Part shown: piece by piece, positions 35,908 to 47,896 of the stretch
Layout of the letters: every line of letters starts with the position of its first letter
Position numbering within the stretch: the first letter of the stretch is position 1
Assembly (NCBI RefSeq): GCF_933775445.1
Contig: NC_065878.1
Location: 10,489,395 to 10,553,394 of the forward strand
Origin: Argentina anserina
Taxonomy: Eukaryota > Streptophyta > Magnoliopsida > Rosales > Rosaceae
DNA length: 64,000 nucleotides
Reading direction: 5' to 3'
Position numbers and translations under genes: made by a program
Notes under the pieces: model-generated
Told to the model about the DNA's origin: nothing
What the model saw: the letters and a program-made list of their open reading frames with translations, nothing else
Databases searched by the model: none

Positions 35908-37625
35908 AGTCACGACCCCGAAATTTGAATGATAAAAATTTGAATTCGAAGCCATGAAAAACTCTAAAACAATTTCAATAAATCGAAATCATCTCAGAGT
36001 TACAGCGTATCATTACTGAGATCGTAGTACATCTCAGTCGAATTGATTATTACAAAACCAATTTATAATTCAAGCATTATATCAAATGGAAATGTAAAAT
36101 CATCTCAATCCTCACCGCAAAATAAAATAAATGAACTTCGAAATCTTCAGAGTAGTCCTCCAATTCTACTAATCCACACCTGCAGAACTATCTCATACAC
36201 CATCGAATATGTGCACCGGGATTGTAAACACAAACCAGGTAAGCTTTACAACTTGTATGAGTAAAACAACAATATAACACGCATAAAAATACAAGAGAGA
36301 AAAGGACGGAAAACATTTAATTATAAATGTACTCATGAGTCACAGGACAACCCATCTGGTTGTCCAATAATATCTGAAAATATATGTGCTCATGAGAAAT
36401 CGGGCAACCCATATGTTTACCCAAATACATTTATAATACGGGTACTCACGAGACGCAGATACACATCTATTACCCCTCATGCAGTACGCTGCCAGACATT
36501 GGGCAACCCATATGTTTACCCAAATATATTTATAATACGGGTACTCATGAGACGCAGATACACATATGTTACCCCTCATGCAGTACGCCGCCAGACATTG
36601 GGCAACCCATATGTCACCCAATATCTAAAAATATGGGTACTCATAAGCATGTAACACATATGTTACATCCCATGCAGTACACCGTCAGACAGACTAGAGC
36701 TCTAACTGAATCGTAACTATCGCCCGGCCAAGGCTAGGTTCCGACATGCCAACACGTCCGGAGACAAGTCCGAAGACAGAAAAACGTTTTAACATAACTC
36801 AAGTTAAAACTACGTACAATACATTCATGACATGCCATTGCACAAAAAGACAAGCCATTCATGCTTAAATAAAATAAATATCAGTGCTATAAATAAACTC
36901 ATTTGATATATGAATATGACAGTATATAATATAACAACCCATATATCTGTATCGATTTTACCATTTCTACACATACACAACCCACTATCACATATATATA
37001 TCATGGTTCGATCCTTTAAAATAAAATGTAATTATGAATCACCGCCAATGGTAGATTCATCACAGTGAGATTTACTCAACTTATTGCCTGAGCGTAATTT
37101 CCACAATACCAAAAGCAAATCCTTCACTTGTTTAGTCGATTACCTAGATTGGATAAGAAGTGATTAGAAACGTTACGTAAAACCTTAAATACCGAATCAG
37201 TTCTACTGTTACATATTAGTAGTTTACGGTGTTTACGCATTTACTGTTCATGTACTTACTGTATACATATTACTATTCCAGTAAATACTAATCGCTTATT
37301 TACCTTTCATAAAATACTTTTATAATTACTGTACATAAATTACTTTTATAATTACTGTACATAACTACTTTTTATATTTACCGTACAAAAATCACTTTTT
37401 TTACAAAAATTACTGTTCGAAATTTACTGTTCACGCACTAATTCCAAAACCGGCTGGTAGCTCGCCTACCGTCGCCCAAAACTCTCCCTTTTCTTCCCCT
37501 CAACCCCCCCCCCCCCCACGGCCTAAAGCCGCCTCTTGCCCCCCCTCACACTCCCTCACGTGCCGCCCTAGTCGAATAACTTCTGAAAATTATACAATTT
37601 GAACTCGAAAAATAGGGTTATTACA
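35908..37625 (-). mobile_element. Solo LTR, 1718 bp
   Basis: Read on the minus strand it starts TGTAATAACCCTATTTTTCG and ends GGGGTCGTGACT (expected ..GACA, last base altered). TATAT flanks both sides (35903-35907, 37626-37630), a 5-bp target duplication with no internal region, so it is a solo LTR left by LTR-LTR recombination. The start word TGTAATAACCC is shared with the intronic LTR at 57222. It includes a 99-bp tandem array and a C14 run at 37504-37517. Confidence 0.85.
36402..36690. repeat. 99-bp tandem array inside the solo LTR
   Basis: GGGCAACCCATATG starts units at 36402, 36501 and 36600, with a looser unit before at about 36350. Each unit ends GCAGTACGC.GCCAGACATT. Because 99 is a multiple of three, the minus strand carries a repeating 33-residue open frame that is not a gene. 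Confidence 0.9.
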
Positions 37626-38226
37626 TATATAGTAAAAAAATAGATAACTTACCAATTTAATATAGTAAAACATAACCTACATACGTATATGGATGACAAA
37701 AGTCTTTTACGAAGTTGAAACAAATTATTTTCAAAAATAACTTACCTATATAAAGTATGACTAGTTAAATAACTTCCATGTATAACTAAATAAATAATAT
37801 ACCTATATGATAGAAAGATTTTTAAACATAAAAAATGTATAAAATAAACAGCTCATGTAATTTTGGTTTCCAAATCTAAATTGCATGACTTAAGCACAAT
37901 TAATAATGATATTTATGCTACGATTTACAAATATATGATTAAAATAAATATTACTGTAATAAGCTTAGTTTATGAGATATATGAAGTTAATTATTAGTAA
38001 ACTAGGTAGGTTATAAATTTGATTTCAGTGGCAACTTTTGTAATATTGAGAGAATAAATGTTTTATTGTTAATCATATATGGCAATTTTTGGGTGTAAAT
38101 TCAAATGAAAATAGGATGAGTTTGATTGAAAATCTCATACTGAAATTGGGTCTATATTGAATTGCCCCGCCTATAAAATAGTCTTAAATACTTTCGAATC
38201 ACAGTCAAAACTGAAAATGATAAAGA
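37626..38226. other. AT-rich intergenic region
   Basis: Nothing recognised. Confidence 0.6.
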
Positions 38227-38410
38227 TGTTCCGGGAAAATTACTATTATACCCTTGTGTGTGTCTTAGCCTAATAGGTTTCCTGTTATGAGATCGATTAG
38301 CATCTCCGTAATAGATTAGGACTCTGAATCCTACAGGATTGTGGTTTTGTAATGCCTATATATAGACCCCCTTATCATTCAATAATACACAATTATTTCA
38401 TCCTGAAACA
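38227..38410 (+). repeat. 5' LTR of copia-B
   Basis: Starts TGTTCCGGGAAAATTAC and ends CATCCTGAAACA. TATA box CCTATATATAG inside. Confidence 0.93.
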
Positions 38411-39994
38411 CGTTATCACGCACTTTGCCCTAAAACCCTGAAATTTTAAAGCCCTAGAATTTTTTTTTTCTCTCTTCTCCTCCGCCGGCCGCCGGTATCT
38501 CCTCGCCGGCGCACCTCCTGCTCACCGCCGCTGCAGCCCCCCTACTGCTACCACCGCAGCCCTGCAGACCTGCACGCGATCCCTGCAGCCCCCCTGCAGC
38601 CACCGCAGCCCCTGCACGAAGCCCCGCAACTCCGCAGGGTCTCCTTCACATTCGCTCCGCGAAAACATCTTTTTGCCCCGCAAGTCCCCGCATCAAAGCA
38701 TTCAAAATTGCTTTTCCCGCATATTCACGCAAGAAACGCGAACTTCAAAAGCAACGTCTTCGCTCAAGAGAAGCTAGTCCCATCTTCTCCAAACCTTCAA
38801 AGAAGATTTTATGTCATCGGACGAAAATCGAAAAGGATTTCATGAAGCAACTCCTGCATGACGATCGATTTGCAAAGAAATTTAATTATATGCGGTCTAT
38901 TTGGCAGACCAACAAGTATGTTTTTCTTAAAGTTGCTGCTCTTGAACATATATATATAAATTATCGGGCGCTATTAGCCTTTTCATGTCTTCTTTTCTGG
39001 CCTTCTTATTACGCCGATGAGACCAAAGAGGGATATGATTCCCCTCTTGGTCGACGTTTTTCGTGTGACGGTCATGGAGGGAGTCACGTTATTATTTAAA
39101 GGGAAGAAATCGATTCCGTGTGGTTGTCTGAGTACACCGTTGTTTTGGGTGCGATCATGAGAATCGCCGATATGCATCGATTATTTTGTGACCATATACA
39201 TCACAACCCTTCTAATTCTGGTTACATACTTGAATAGTTTCGATTATTCGAAACCTATACAACCCTCGTTTCTCATGGATGCGTCGTCATCACGACTGTT
39301 ATTCGAATGTTTGAGTTTTCTTAAACTCATGTCTAAAAACGATAATCTCAAGGTCTATGTACTCATTTATTTGAGTTGAAATTCATTATTCTGAAGCAGC
39401 ACTATTTGCTGACAAAAGATCCCAAAAATAACACATTCTATGGGACACACTTAAAGTGATTCAATAAACGTCTATGACGTTGTATTACCACAGTTGACCT
39501 TGAAGCATGCTCCACATCCGAGAAGCACATGTCATTTTTTGGCACCTGTATCTATTTCTTGAGAGAATTTTGGAGATGGAAATGTAACATTCTTCCATTC
39601 TCAAGTAAGAACATTTTTGAGTCTCAGGCTAAGGCTCCGGCCGATCCGATATGCAAGATTTTGTTGCTACGGACTTTTGATTAGTCAATCTATTTTGACT
39701 ATGTTTTCTGCTTACTATTTTTCAAGTATGACGTTGGCATTGCCATTATTCTTGCTCGACTTTAGCTTAAGTCATCTATTGGAATTAGAAGTTTGTTTGT
39801 GTTGTATTAAATATTGGCATATTCAATAAAATTTCTCGTATTCCTTGTTTAGAAGATGATCTCGTGAGAATTTTATTTGCCTTGACTTAGCATGTATGGT
39901 CAACGTTTGCAACTCATGTGGTTTTTAAATTGGCCGTTTTTGGGTTACATGGGACCTCAATAGTACTACATTGTGAATTTGGACCTTAAAATTT

Positions 39995-40320
39995 GGAAAA
40001 CGGACCTCGGAACGTTAAAATTGATGTTGTTTTTCTCGGTTACTGTTCCGGCGTTTCCAGAACGTTTTCCGGCGTATTCGCCGCCTTCCGGCCATTTTCC
40101 GGCATTCCGGCACCACCATCCGGTTCATGCCGGCGTCCCTTGTCAAACAGCAGCCCCGGCCTCCTTGCCGGCCAGCTCAGACTGCCGACTGCCGGTTTTC
40201 CGGCAATCGGCACCGCCGGTTCCGGCGCGTTTTCGGCGATTTTTTCGTCGTTTCTCGTCATTTTTTCGGCATATTTCCTGCAGTTTTTACTGCCACGTTT
40301 TCCCAATTCACATTTCACCC
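39995..40320. repeat. CCGGC-rich low-complexity island in copia-B
   Basis: The words CCGGC, TTCCGG and GCCGG recur about every 10-15 bases, leaving open frames on several registers and both strands (Pro/Arg/Ser-rich). No domain recognised. The surroundings are AT-rich, so the block stands out sharply. Confidence 0.7.
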
Positions 40321-41504
40321 GGTTTTGAGTTCTTTTGACATGGTTTTCTGGTTAATTTTCCGGTTTTCTCCAAGTCGTTTCATAGGTCAAACGATTTTAT
40401 TATTATTGGTGACCACCCACACCAAATGGATGGTTTTCCACCCTAATTGTTTGGTATTCAACTGCTCCAATACCATGTTTTTCCAACTCTTAGGTTGAAG
40501 AATGTAGTTCTATTGCCATGTGATACACTCGATGGGATTGCACATTTGTTTCAATCCCCCTTCTTACAATATCCTACGGCGTATTTTCTAGAGAAATTCA
40601 CCGAGTTGTTGACTCTCTTAATTTTATTTTGAGCATGTCCCGCCGTGAAATCGAGTGTCTTTCTAATTGCGTAACCACCCACAATGTCTTACGGCACAGG
40701 TAGTTGTTTTACGGATCTCGTGCGGAGATTGTGTTTTATATCTTCATGCCTTGCTAAGTTTTAAAGGCCATACATGCCAATGATGGATTTTAATCTTGAT
40801 ATTTGTGTTAAGAATGGAGAGGAATAAATCTGTCAGATTTCATTGACAGTAGCTTTTTCAAGCTTGACAGTAGCTTTGTTAGCCTGCAGACATAGCTTTG
40901 CTTGCCTGCAGCAGTAGCTTTATGTAACTCAAGATTCTTTGAATCATGGGGTTCAGTTTTGCTGTCTCTTCAGTTTTGACATGATCATTTTTGGTCATTT
41001 TGAACGAGATATGATGATTCGAGTTCTTTGAAATTCACATGATCATCTATTTTTCATGTTCACGAAGTGATTGGAGGATCACCTCACCCGTGCTCCACAC
41101 AGTGAGGCCGAGCCTGCCCCTTTCGGCGGCTCCATGGCATTCAGTCTGTTGGTGGCGGCATCCCCTCCTTCACAGGAGCTTGTGATGCCTCCCATGTTTT
41201 CTAATACCTCCATGGCAATCTCTAATCTCATCGCTCATTTTGCAAAGCTTGTTATCTTGCTAGATTTCAAGGAAGTCTTTATTTGCTAAGGCTCTAACCG
41301 AGAACATTTCATTCTTACAAAGTATTTAAGGTGACATTAGTGGACCTTATCCAACCGAATGTGGACATTTTTCGGTATTTTTATGGTATAGGTTAAGAGC
41401 ATCAACGCGTTGGTCACACGTTGCTTTGCTCCACAAGGAACGCTGCATTTGCTAAGTTTTTAGCTATGATCATCATACTAAGGGCTCACCAGCCTTCCCA
41501 TCCT

Positions 41505-42180
41505 CTCAAATCTATTTGATTGGATAATGTTGGAGAGTTCACCTCCACGACTTTGATGATTTCGTTTTACATATCTATTGGGATCGTCGTTGAACATATT
41601 ATTCCTCATGTTCATTCACTGCACGATCTAGCAGAGCTCGGACTTGGTTATGGGTACTAACCTACCGATTTTTGCATGGAGATATGTAATGATGTTGTAT
41701 GCAACGACACTTATTCGTTTTAGACACACAACATGCCAAGCCTTTAGTGCGTACCAGATGGTTACTAGATACGATCCCAACGTTCTTTTCATTAAACGCC
41801 TATTTGGTTAAAGTTGTTTATGTGCCTCTATTGTAGTTATCTCAATGAGTCTACTTGAAACGATTAAGTATTCTGGTTGGTTATGATTTATGAATCACCA
41901 ACACTTGTCCGCTATTTCCAATCTACAACCGTTGATCTCTATCCTGGGATATTAGCAGACGGTCACTTTGATGAGACATACTTCCCGTCGTTAGGGGGAG
42001 ATATGGAATGCTCTCATTCCGGTTTTAACGCTAGAAATTGATGTGGTGTGGCACTATGTCTCATTAAGATCCCGCACTACTCAAAGTGATAAAATGTGCA
42101 ACGCATTATCTACCTCCAGAAAGTCAAAGATTCGATGCTCAATGACTTTACCGATATTGCGAAAGTGACGAGATCGCACA
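41505..42180 (+). pseudogene. Copia integrase/RT relic in copia-B
   Basis: AHQPSHPLKSI-stop-LDNVGEFTSTTFDDF (about 41487-41560) is the integrase core motif IRLDNAGEF, with the Arg codon changed to TGA. FDETYFPSLGGD follows at 41967, and then VQRIIYLQK..DSMLNDFTDIAKVTRSHIN. Numerous stops lie between. It is not functional. Confidence 0.8.
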
Positions 42181-44064
42181 TAAATGTTGTAATATGCCGG
42201 TAAGGTTGGAACTCTCAGAATATGAGATAATTTCATATGACCTGGTCCTAGCACTGTTGGCACCATCCCTGACAGTGGGAAGGAAGCCGGCGATAGCACC
42301 ATCGTACGCTGTGGTGTTGTCGGCGCCCGTGGTATTGCACCACAAAACAAGGGTGGCAAACGCAAAGATGGACTAGTAAGGGTCATAGCTTCGGTCTTGG
42401 CTCTTACCTAGATGAGGGGGAGACCATTATTCTGTGGAATCAAACCAGAAAGAAGCGAGGTGCGTAGGCACAAGTATTTCGCCCATTATCAAGAGATATT
42501 CTCTAAACATGTGTATCAACTAAGTTTTTGTGGGACGTTACAGACTCATTTTGTTCATGTTAGAGAATAATATAAATCTCAGGAATTGATCGTATACAGC
42601 GCGCGCGTGTGTTTAATGGATTGATCTCCCATGATTGATGATGTATTTGCTTATGCTATTATTCCGTTGTAAAGCATCAACAATGAGCAACTTGACCGAA
42701 GTGGAAAGAATCAATACATGTTGAACTAGACTTGTTATGTTGGTCGTTGTTCGTAAGTGTAATGAGAAAGATAAAGTCATGCTATATATGCAAAACTTAT
42801 GGCGAAAAGATTGTCTCATTATCCTAGTATTGACTACGATGAGTTATATTCTCTCGTTATGTACATAATTGCTTTCCGCTACTTGATCAGTAGTAGTGTC
42901 CATGACAACTGATTTGCAGCATATGATAGTGGTCATATAATATCTGTAAAGGGATCTTAACGCAGATATGAGAGTGCCCGATGAACTTTAAATGCCTCCA
43001 GACCACGGAAATCTTATGTAATCAGATTGCGACGTTCGAGAGAACGTAGTACAATCGGTTGCAAGAACTCATACCCATATGTGTTCATATGAAAGCTAAT
43101 TCTTGATTCTCTATTCCGTCTAAGTATAGATGATGAAGAGATTCAATGAGCTATACATTCATATATGTAAGTGTTGTTGGGACACTATTGCTTTCATTAT
43201 GATGTGATTAACTATGCTTCGGACCAAAATCAGTCCTTCATTAGTCCATTCCCCCCTTCTTTTTGCGAAAGACACATTGAATGTGACAAATCAGCATCTG
43301 TCTAGTTTCGTAGGTCAACTTCAACGAAACCTACATGACAGCTCGCTCAATGAATTATGATAAAATTGGTACCGTTGGAAAGGTCTATGTGTCTACTTTC
43401 CTGGGACACTAACCATTTGTTCATAGCTATCATATTGAGTGAGTTATGGCCGTTTTAGCAAAATAGGACAGTTATGTCCAGAAATTTGCAAGTCAGTCAA
43501 CTTCAACAGAGCACTGTGAACTGCTCCAATCGGATTAGGTTGTAAACTTTATGTCATTGGAAAGCCACGGGTGTCTACTTTCCATAACATTTTACGGTTC
43601 GCTGATACCTATTTTGACGAAGAAGTTATGGCCATTTAAGTGAGTGAATGTCATTCTACCTAAGAATCTGATTTTCATTGTAAACTCTTGTTTTGAGTTG
43701 TTATGTAATCTTGTTTCCTAAGATATAAGTTTGGCTAAGTATAGCATGAATGATCTAAGGATGTGTGGCTAGATTAATGATTAATCATTAGCCCAAGACT
43801 ACGTTTGAGAAGCATGTAATGAACGTTGTATACGTTGTTCTTTGTACTTCATGATTATGGCACTAATAAGGGGGAGTTGTTTCGTAGACTTCAGGGGGAG
43901 TCTACCTCACATGATGCTATCAAATGTAAACGGTGCGTTGTGCTCTTTTTCCCTTCGATCAAACTTTTATTTTTACCCAAGAGGTTTTTATTTTGCTTGA
44001 CAAGGTTTTTACCGAGGTAACGATGTGTGCACCATGTAACCTAGGCATGCAACACAAGGGAGAG

Positions 44065-44248
44065 TGTTCTGGGAGAATTACTATTATACCCTTGTGTGTG
44101 TCTTAGCCTAATAGGTTTCATGTTAGGAGATGGATTAGCATCTCCGTAATAAATTAGGACTCTGAATCCTACGAGATTGTGGTTTTGTAATGCCTATATA
44201 TAGGCCCCATTATTATTCAATAATACACAATTATTTCATCATGAAACA
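44065..44248 (+). repeat. 3' LTR of copia-B
   Basis: Starts TGTTCTGGGAGAATTAC and ends CATCATGAAACA. Its right edge abuts the 3' end of the cysteine-rich peptide gene on the other strand. Confidence 0.93.
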
Positions 44249-44629
44249 AAAGAGAGTTTTTAGCTATATATATATAGCAGCCTGCAGGCGGTCCAGGTTT
44301 TGAGGGTTTGGCAGTAGTAGTTGTCTTCATGACTTTGCTCATATAATTCACACGACTACGAGTACAACCATAGGCAATGTCGTAAGTTGTTGCAATCTTG
44401 CAGCCAGTCATACATACGCGGACGCATGCATGCTGCATATATATGCTGAGAGATCAAGCGAAGAGCAAGAGATGCCACACTTTTCGGCACAATTTGAAGT
44501 ACTTGAGACCGGCATGACAGCAGGAGACTCTTCAGGAGATGGGGTTGCTGCTAGTGAAAGCACAAGCATGCTTAGCAATGCCACACATCTCAACACAGTA
44601 TTCCCCATAGGCCATAGCCTCCGATCCAT
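44217..44629 (-). pseudogene. Cysteine-rich secreted peptide gene, frame broken
   Basis: From the ATG at 44629 the frame reads a hydrophobic signal peptide (VLRCVALLSMLVLSLAATPS, about residues 12-31). A mature part follows with C-x3-C-x3-C (NCAEKCGISC), ending at a stop at 44408. A second frame, offset by two bases, opens at 44438 and continues the pattern with VCMTGCK, a further Cys and a Pro-rich tail. A gain of one AT unit in the short CATATATATGC tract near 44435-44446 would account for the shift. The family was not identified; the spacing recalls small plant defence or signalling peptides, but I would not name one. The downstream end runs into the copia-B 3' LTR, so the original 3' end was displaced. 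It might also be a spliced gene that I have misread. Confidence 0.5.
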
Positions 44630-44719
44630 CGCTTACCTCTCCTATCTTTTTGTTGGTTTTCGTTTAGCTAGCTAGTTTACTTTGTCGATGAATGAAGTAG
44701 AAATTGACCTCAAGGATTA

Positions 44720-44727
44720 ATTTATAG
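44720..44727 (-). promoter_or_regulatory. TATA box of the cysteine-rich peptide gene
   Basis: CTATAAATTA on the minus strand, about 90 bases before the ATG at 44629. It supports a real promoter for that gene. Confidence 0.55.
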
Positions 44728-44975
44728 GGTATTTTTCTTTTTGAATTTATTATTGAGAATTCATGAAAAATTATTTGGGTGCTGAATCCATATTTTATTT
44801 TAAAACGCTTTTATGTAGGCAAAATTTTAAGTTACTGTATGATGATTTATTTTGGTACAAGAAACCTGGGTTGTTGGTTATCTTTCATGGTATTGGTATT
44901 ATTTCTTTGATTCCAACTTTCCCCCTGCTATCGTTTGACATGAATATGTGTGTGCATGTAGTACATAATCGATGC

Positions 44976-45021
44976 TATATATATATATATATATATATAT
45001 ATCTGTGTGTGTGTGTGTGTG
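44976..45021. repeat. Compound (TA)n-(TG)n microsatellite
   Basis: About 27 bases of TA followed by about 18 bases of TG. The surrounding 44730-45246 is AT-rich with no recognised gene; short open frames there have no domain. Confidence 0.95.
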
Positions 45022-45262
45022 GAACAGTCATTTCCTTTTGAGGAAGTTCGAAGAAAATTGGATGTAAGTTAAGCACTGAAATTGTGTTACCGTCAAATTG
45101 GAAATTGGACTCAATGTGAAGTTGAGTAAAAGTCCTCTTTATTCCATTATGGATAGATCAATTTTCTTCATATAATACTATAATAGGTCTACTTCCTATC
45201 ATTGATAAAGTAGACCAAATAAACCCATGAAAGAAGAGGGGAAGATACGTTTGTCCAAGTTA

Positions 45263-46248
45263 TTTTTTTAAATAAGGGCTTGTGTGGCTATCTTTAAGTC
45301 TTAAATAATGAAGGCGTCGAATATAATGGGGGAATATGAAACTTAAACTCCTAATTACAAAGATCTGAAATAATAACAGACATCTCCATAAACAAATACT
45401 CAACAAGACACCAACCAGTAAAGAGTGATCTAATGACTACTATATTTGCTTTACTGTAGTGGTGACATACTAGAAAGATAACTCGACTACTGCGAAGTAT
45501 AAATACAAATTGTGCAGCTTTCCCACTATGTTGCCGTAGGAAAGTAACTCCGATGACACTTAACTTCACCATGCTACTAGGAGACAACGACCATTTGACA
45601 AAACAAGGAACTCACCACCTACTTAGAGCAGACAAGACACTAAAAGTGCACACACAAACACGAAGTCCGACTACGCCCGCATAACTAATGTAGGTACTTA
45701 GTTCGCACGTACGGTGTGAAGCAATTAGTAAAAATAAATAACAAACAAAAGTAAATAAACAACTCGGGTCAAAACCCAAACGACAGGCCCAATCCACAAC
45801 CTTATTCAGAGAAAGACGATCGGACAACCGACAACTCGATCCCGCATTAGCAACCGCCGACAAACCACCTGGTGCTCAAATCCTCCATGTTCGCTAGACT
45901 GTTACCCTCCTCTTCGCACCATCCCTGCCACTCCAAAGTTTCACGTCGACCCAAGCAAAACAACTCATAGAAATCCCAAGAAATGCAACCCAGATTGGGT
46001 TGATTAGATCTGATCCATGCCGTGCCGCCACATACCTGTTATCAGCCCTTGTCCCGACGTAGGGTACTCCAACCAGCGATACACCCATCGAGATACAAAG
46101 CTTAATCCGGCCACCGATGCGATCGTCCACTCCCTATCAACAAAACACAGATCCAATCCGACCTCAAAACGAGGAGATCAACCAACACCAGACCCGAACT
46201 GGGCCGACAACGCCCGTTCGACGATGGTGAGAGAGCACCCGCCACCGG
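45263..46248 (-). mobile_element. 5'-truncated LINE, 986 bp
   Basis: ACGTTTGTCCAAGTTA occurs exactly at 45247-45262 and 46249-46264, a 16-bp target duplication. A T-run directly inside the left copy (45263-45269) is the poly(A) tail of a minus-strand element. The body is a 3' fragment; scattered minus-strand frames (45351-46290) have no reverse-transcriptase motif. Confidence 0.88.
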
Positions 46249-46264
46249 ACGTTTGTCCAAGTTA

Positions 46265-47285
46265 ATAAGGTAGACAAACTCTACCAAATCCCATTGATAC
46301 GTGAAGCTTCTTCTCTCACATCAGTCGCATGGATCATGACGGCTACCAATAAAAAAAAATTATAACACCCATGTCATATTAGTTAGGCCTCTAAATTAAG
46401 CTCATGGTCGATGGGCATATCGGAACTTAGTCAAAAAAATTGGACCGCGGGCCGGCTTAGTTGAAATTAATGGGCGGACTTTACTCAATCTATTTTAGAA
46501 TGGGTAGGGTATGGGTAACAATTTTCAAACCCTGAACCTACCTAAATCTTTGTCCATATGGTATATTATAGGGCCGACCAGTAGCCTAACCTATTCTCAA
46601 TGTCAAATTTTATTTTTAATTTATGAGTGATTAATATAACCAACAAATTCTATTGATTTAATTGGTAAATGTGATATTTTTATAAGAATGGGTTCATGAG
46701 TTCAACTCATATCTCAATCAATTTTTTTCAAATGAAAGTTAAAATATTTTTGTTATTTAAAAATCACGGATTAAATGTAAACCGGGCCATATGCGGGCTT
46801 TTTAAGCTCAAATTGTATTTGTTCAAAAGACGGGCTCAGACTTCATATATTTTGATAGAGCTGGCCATGCTCTGCCCATTCAAGGCCTATAATTAGCAAG
46901 GTTCTATAACTGCAATTCATATTTCCTAAAAAGGTTTCAGTCTTTTCTTGAAATTTTACACCATAATTTCTGATTTTCCATTTTAGGTTTCCTCTACACA
47001 CCACCTTTTTTACTCTTCTTTTCTTTTCGCTTATGGATGGGCAATCGCAAAGTTTCATGAAGTATTCTGTTACATTCTATTTGTTACCCATGCAATTTGA
47101 GAGGTTTGAATCTTGAGTGGACTAAGTTAAGAATTTAAAAGAGACGGTAGGTTAATCATCCAACTAATCCACTGACTTTGCTACGCTAGAGATTGTGATC
47201 CAAACTCTCCAGTTGAGAATGAAATTAATTATTTTTTTTCAAGGATAAAGTAGGATTTTTAAAATTACAAAAAGTTATCTAAATT
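46265..47285. other. Intergenic, no gene recognised
   Basis: A stretch with GGGCC/GGGCGG words at 46440-46800 may be a worn relative of the hAT MITEs, but I found no termini. The rest is AT-rich. Confidence 0.4.
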
Positions 47286-47896
47286 TGTTGAAGATGAGAG
47301 ATCACACGTTTGAAATGTGACAAGTAATATACAACTTATAAGTAAATGGATAACATATAATTGTACCGAGGCCTTTGAGATCAAAACTCAATACCTTAAA
47401 GGTAGTTAAGTTGAGACAATATCGGTATATTTGTGATCCACGGGCCACGCTTGTCCTTGTGCAACATGACATTAGAATGAGTCACTCTTCAATTACTTCT
47501 CCTAATAATATGGGGATTCCCCAATCATGCTGGACCCAAATTTGGGTTCATCGAATTTCATACCAAGTGTCTGTAGTGGGCCTTGGACTGTAGTGCCAAT
47601 TTCCGAAATGGGAATTGGAGCAAACCACCAAATCATGTATACTGATTTTCGATGTGGAAATTAGACCGAACGAATTACACCTGCCAACCTAAAAATTAAA
47701 TTGCACGTGAGAGAGAGTGTTGAATAGGAGAGATCTCACATCTGAAATGTGACAAGTAATATATAACTTATAAGTGGATAAATAATATCAAATTGTACCG
47801 AGACTTTTTGAGATTAAAACCTAATACCTTAAAAGTGGTTAAGTTGAGACAATATAGGTATATTGATGCTCCATGGACCACGTTCTCTGTGCAACA
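47286..47896 (+). mobile_element. TRIM-like pair of direct repeats
   Basis: Direct repeats of about 180 bp at 47286-47466 and 47718-47896 both start TGTTGAA and end GTGCAACA, giving TGTTG/CAACA inverted ends. They share CTGAAATGTGACAAGTAATA-type sequence. GAGAGAGAG directly precedes the second copy as a purine tract. I see no clear primer-binding site and no matching target duplication, so it is an old or rearranged element. Confidence 0.6.

Larger units (their letters stand above)
38227..44248 (+). mobile_element. Copia-B: complete-length, coding-dead Ty1/copia LTR element
   Basis: 6022 bp, with LTRs of 184 bp (38227-38410, 44065-44248), the duplication AAAGA at 38222-38226 and 44249-44253, CGTTATCACGCAC after the 5' LTR, and the purine tract CACAAGGGAGAG before the 3' LTR. 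The layout and the FDET.FPSLGGD signature match copia-A, so both belong to one lineage, but the LTR sequences differ. The leader (38470-38640) is GC-rich. Integrase and RT relics are interrupted. The last 800 bp before the 3' LTR hold non-coding modules instead of a clear RNase H. The two LTRs differ at about a dozen sites. Confidence 0.92.

Noticed and set aside
36340..36621. 93-codon minus-strand frame with a 33-residue repeat
   Set aside because: Explained by the 99-bp tandem array in the solo LTR.
39973..40498. Overlapping 90-123-codon frames
   Set aside because: Low-complexity CCGG-rich block within a dead copia element, open in several phases.
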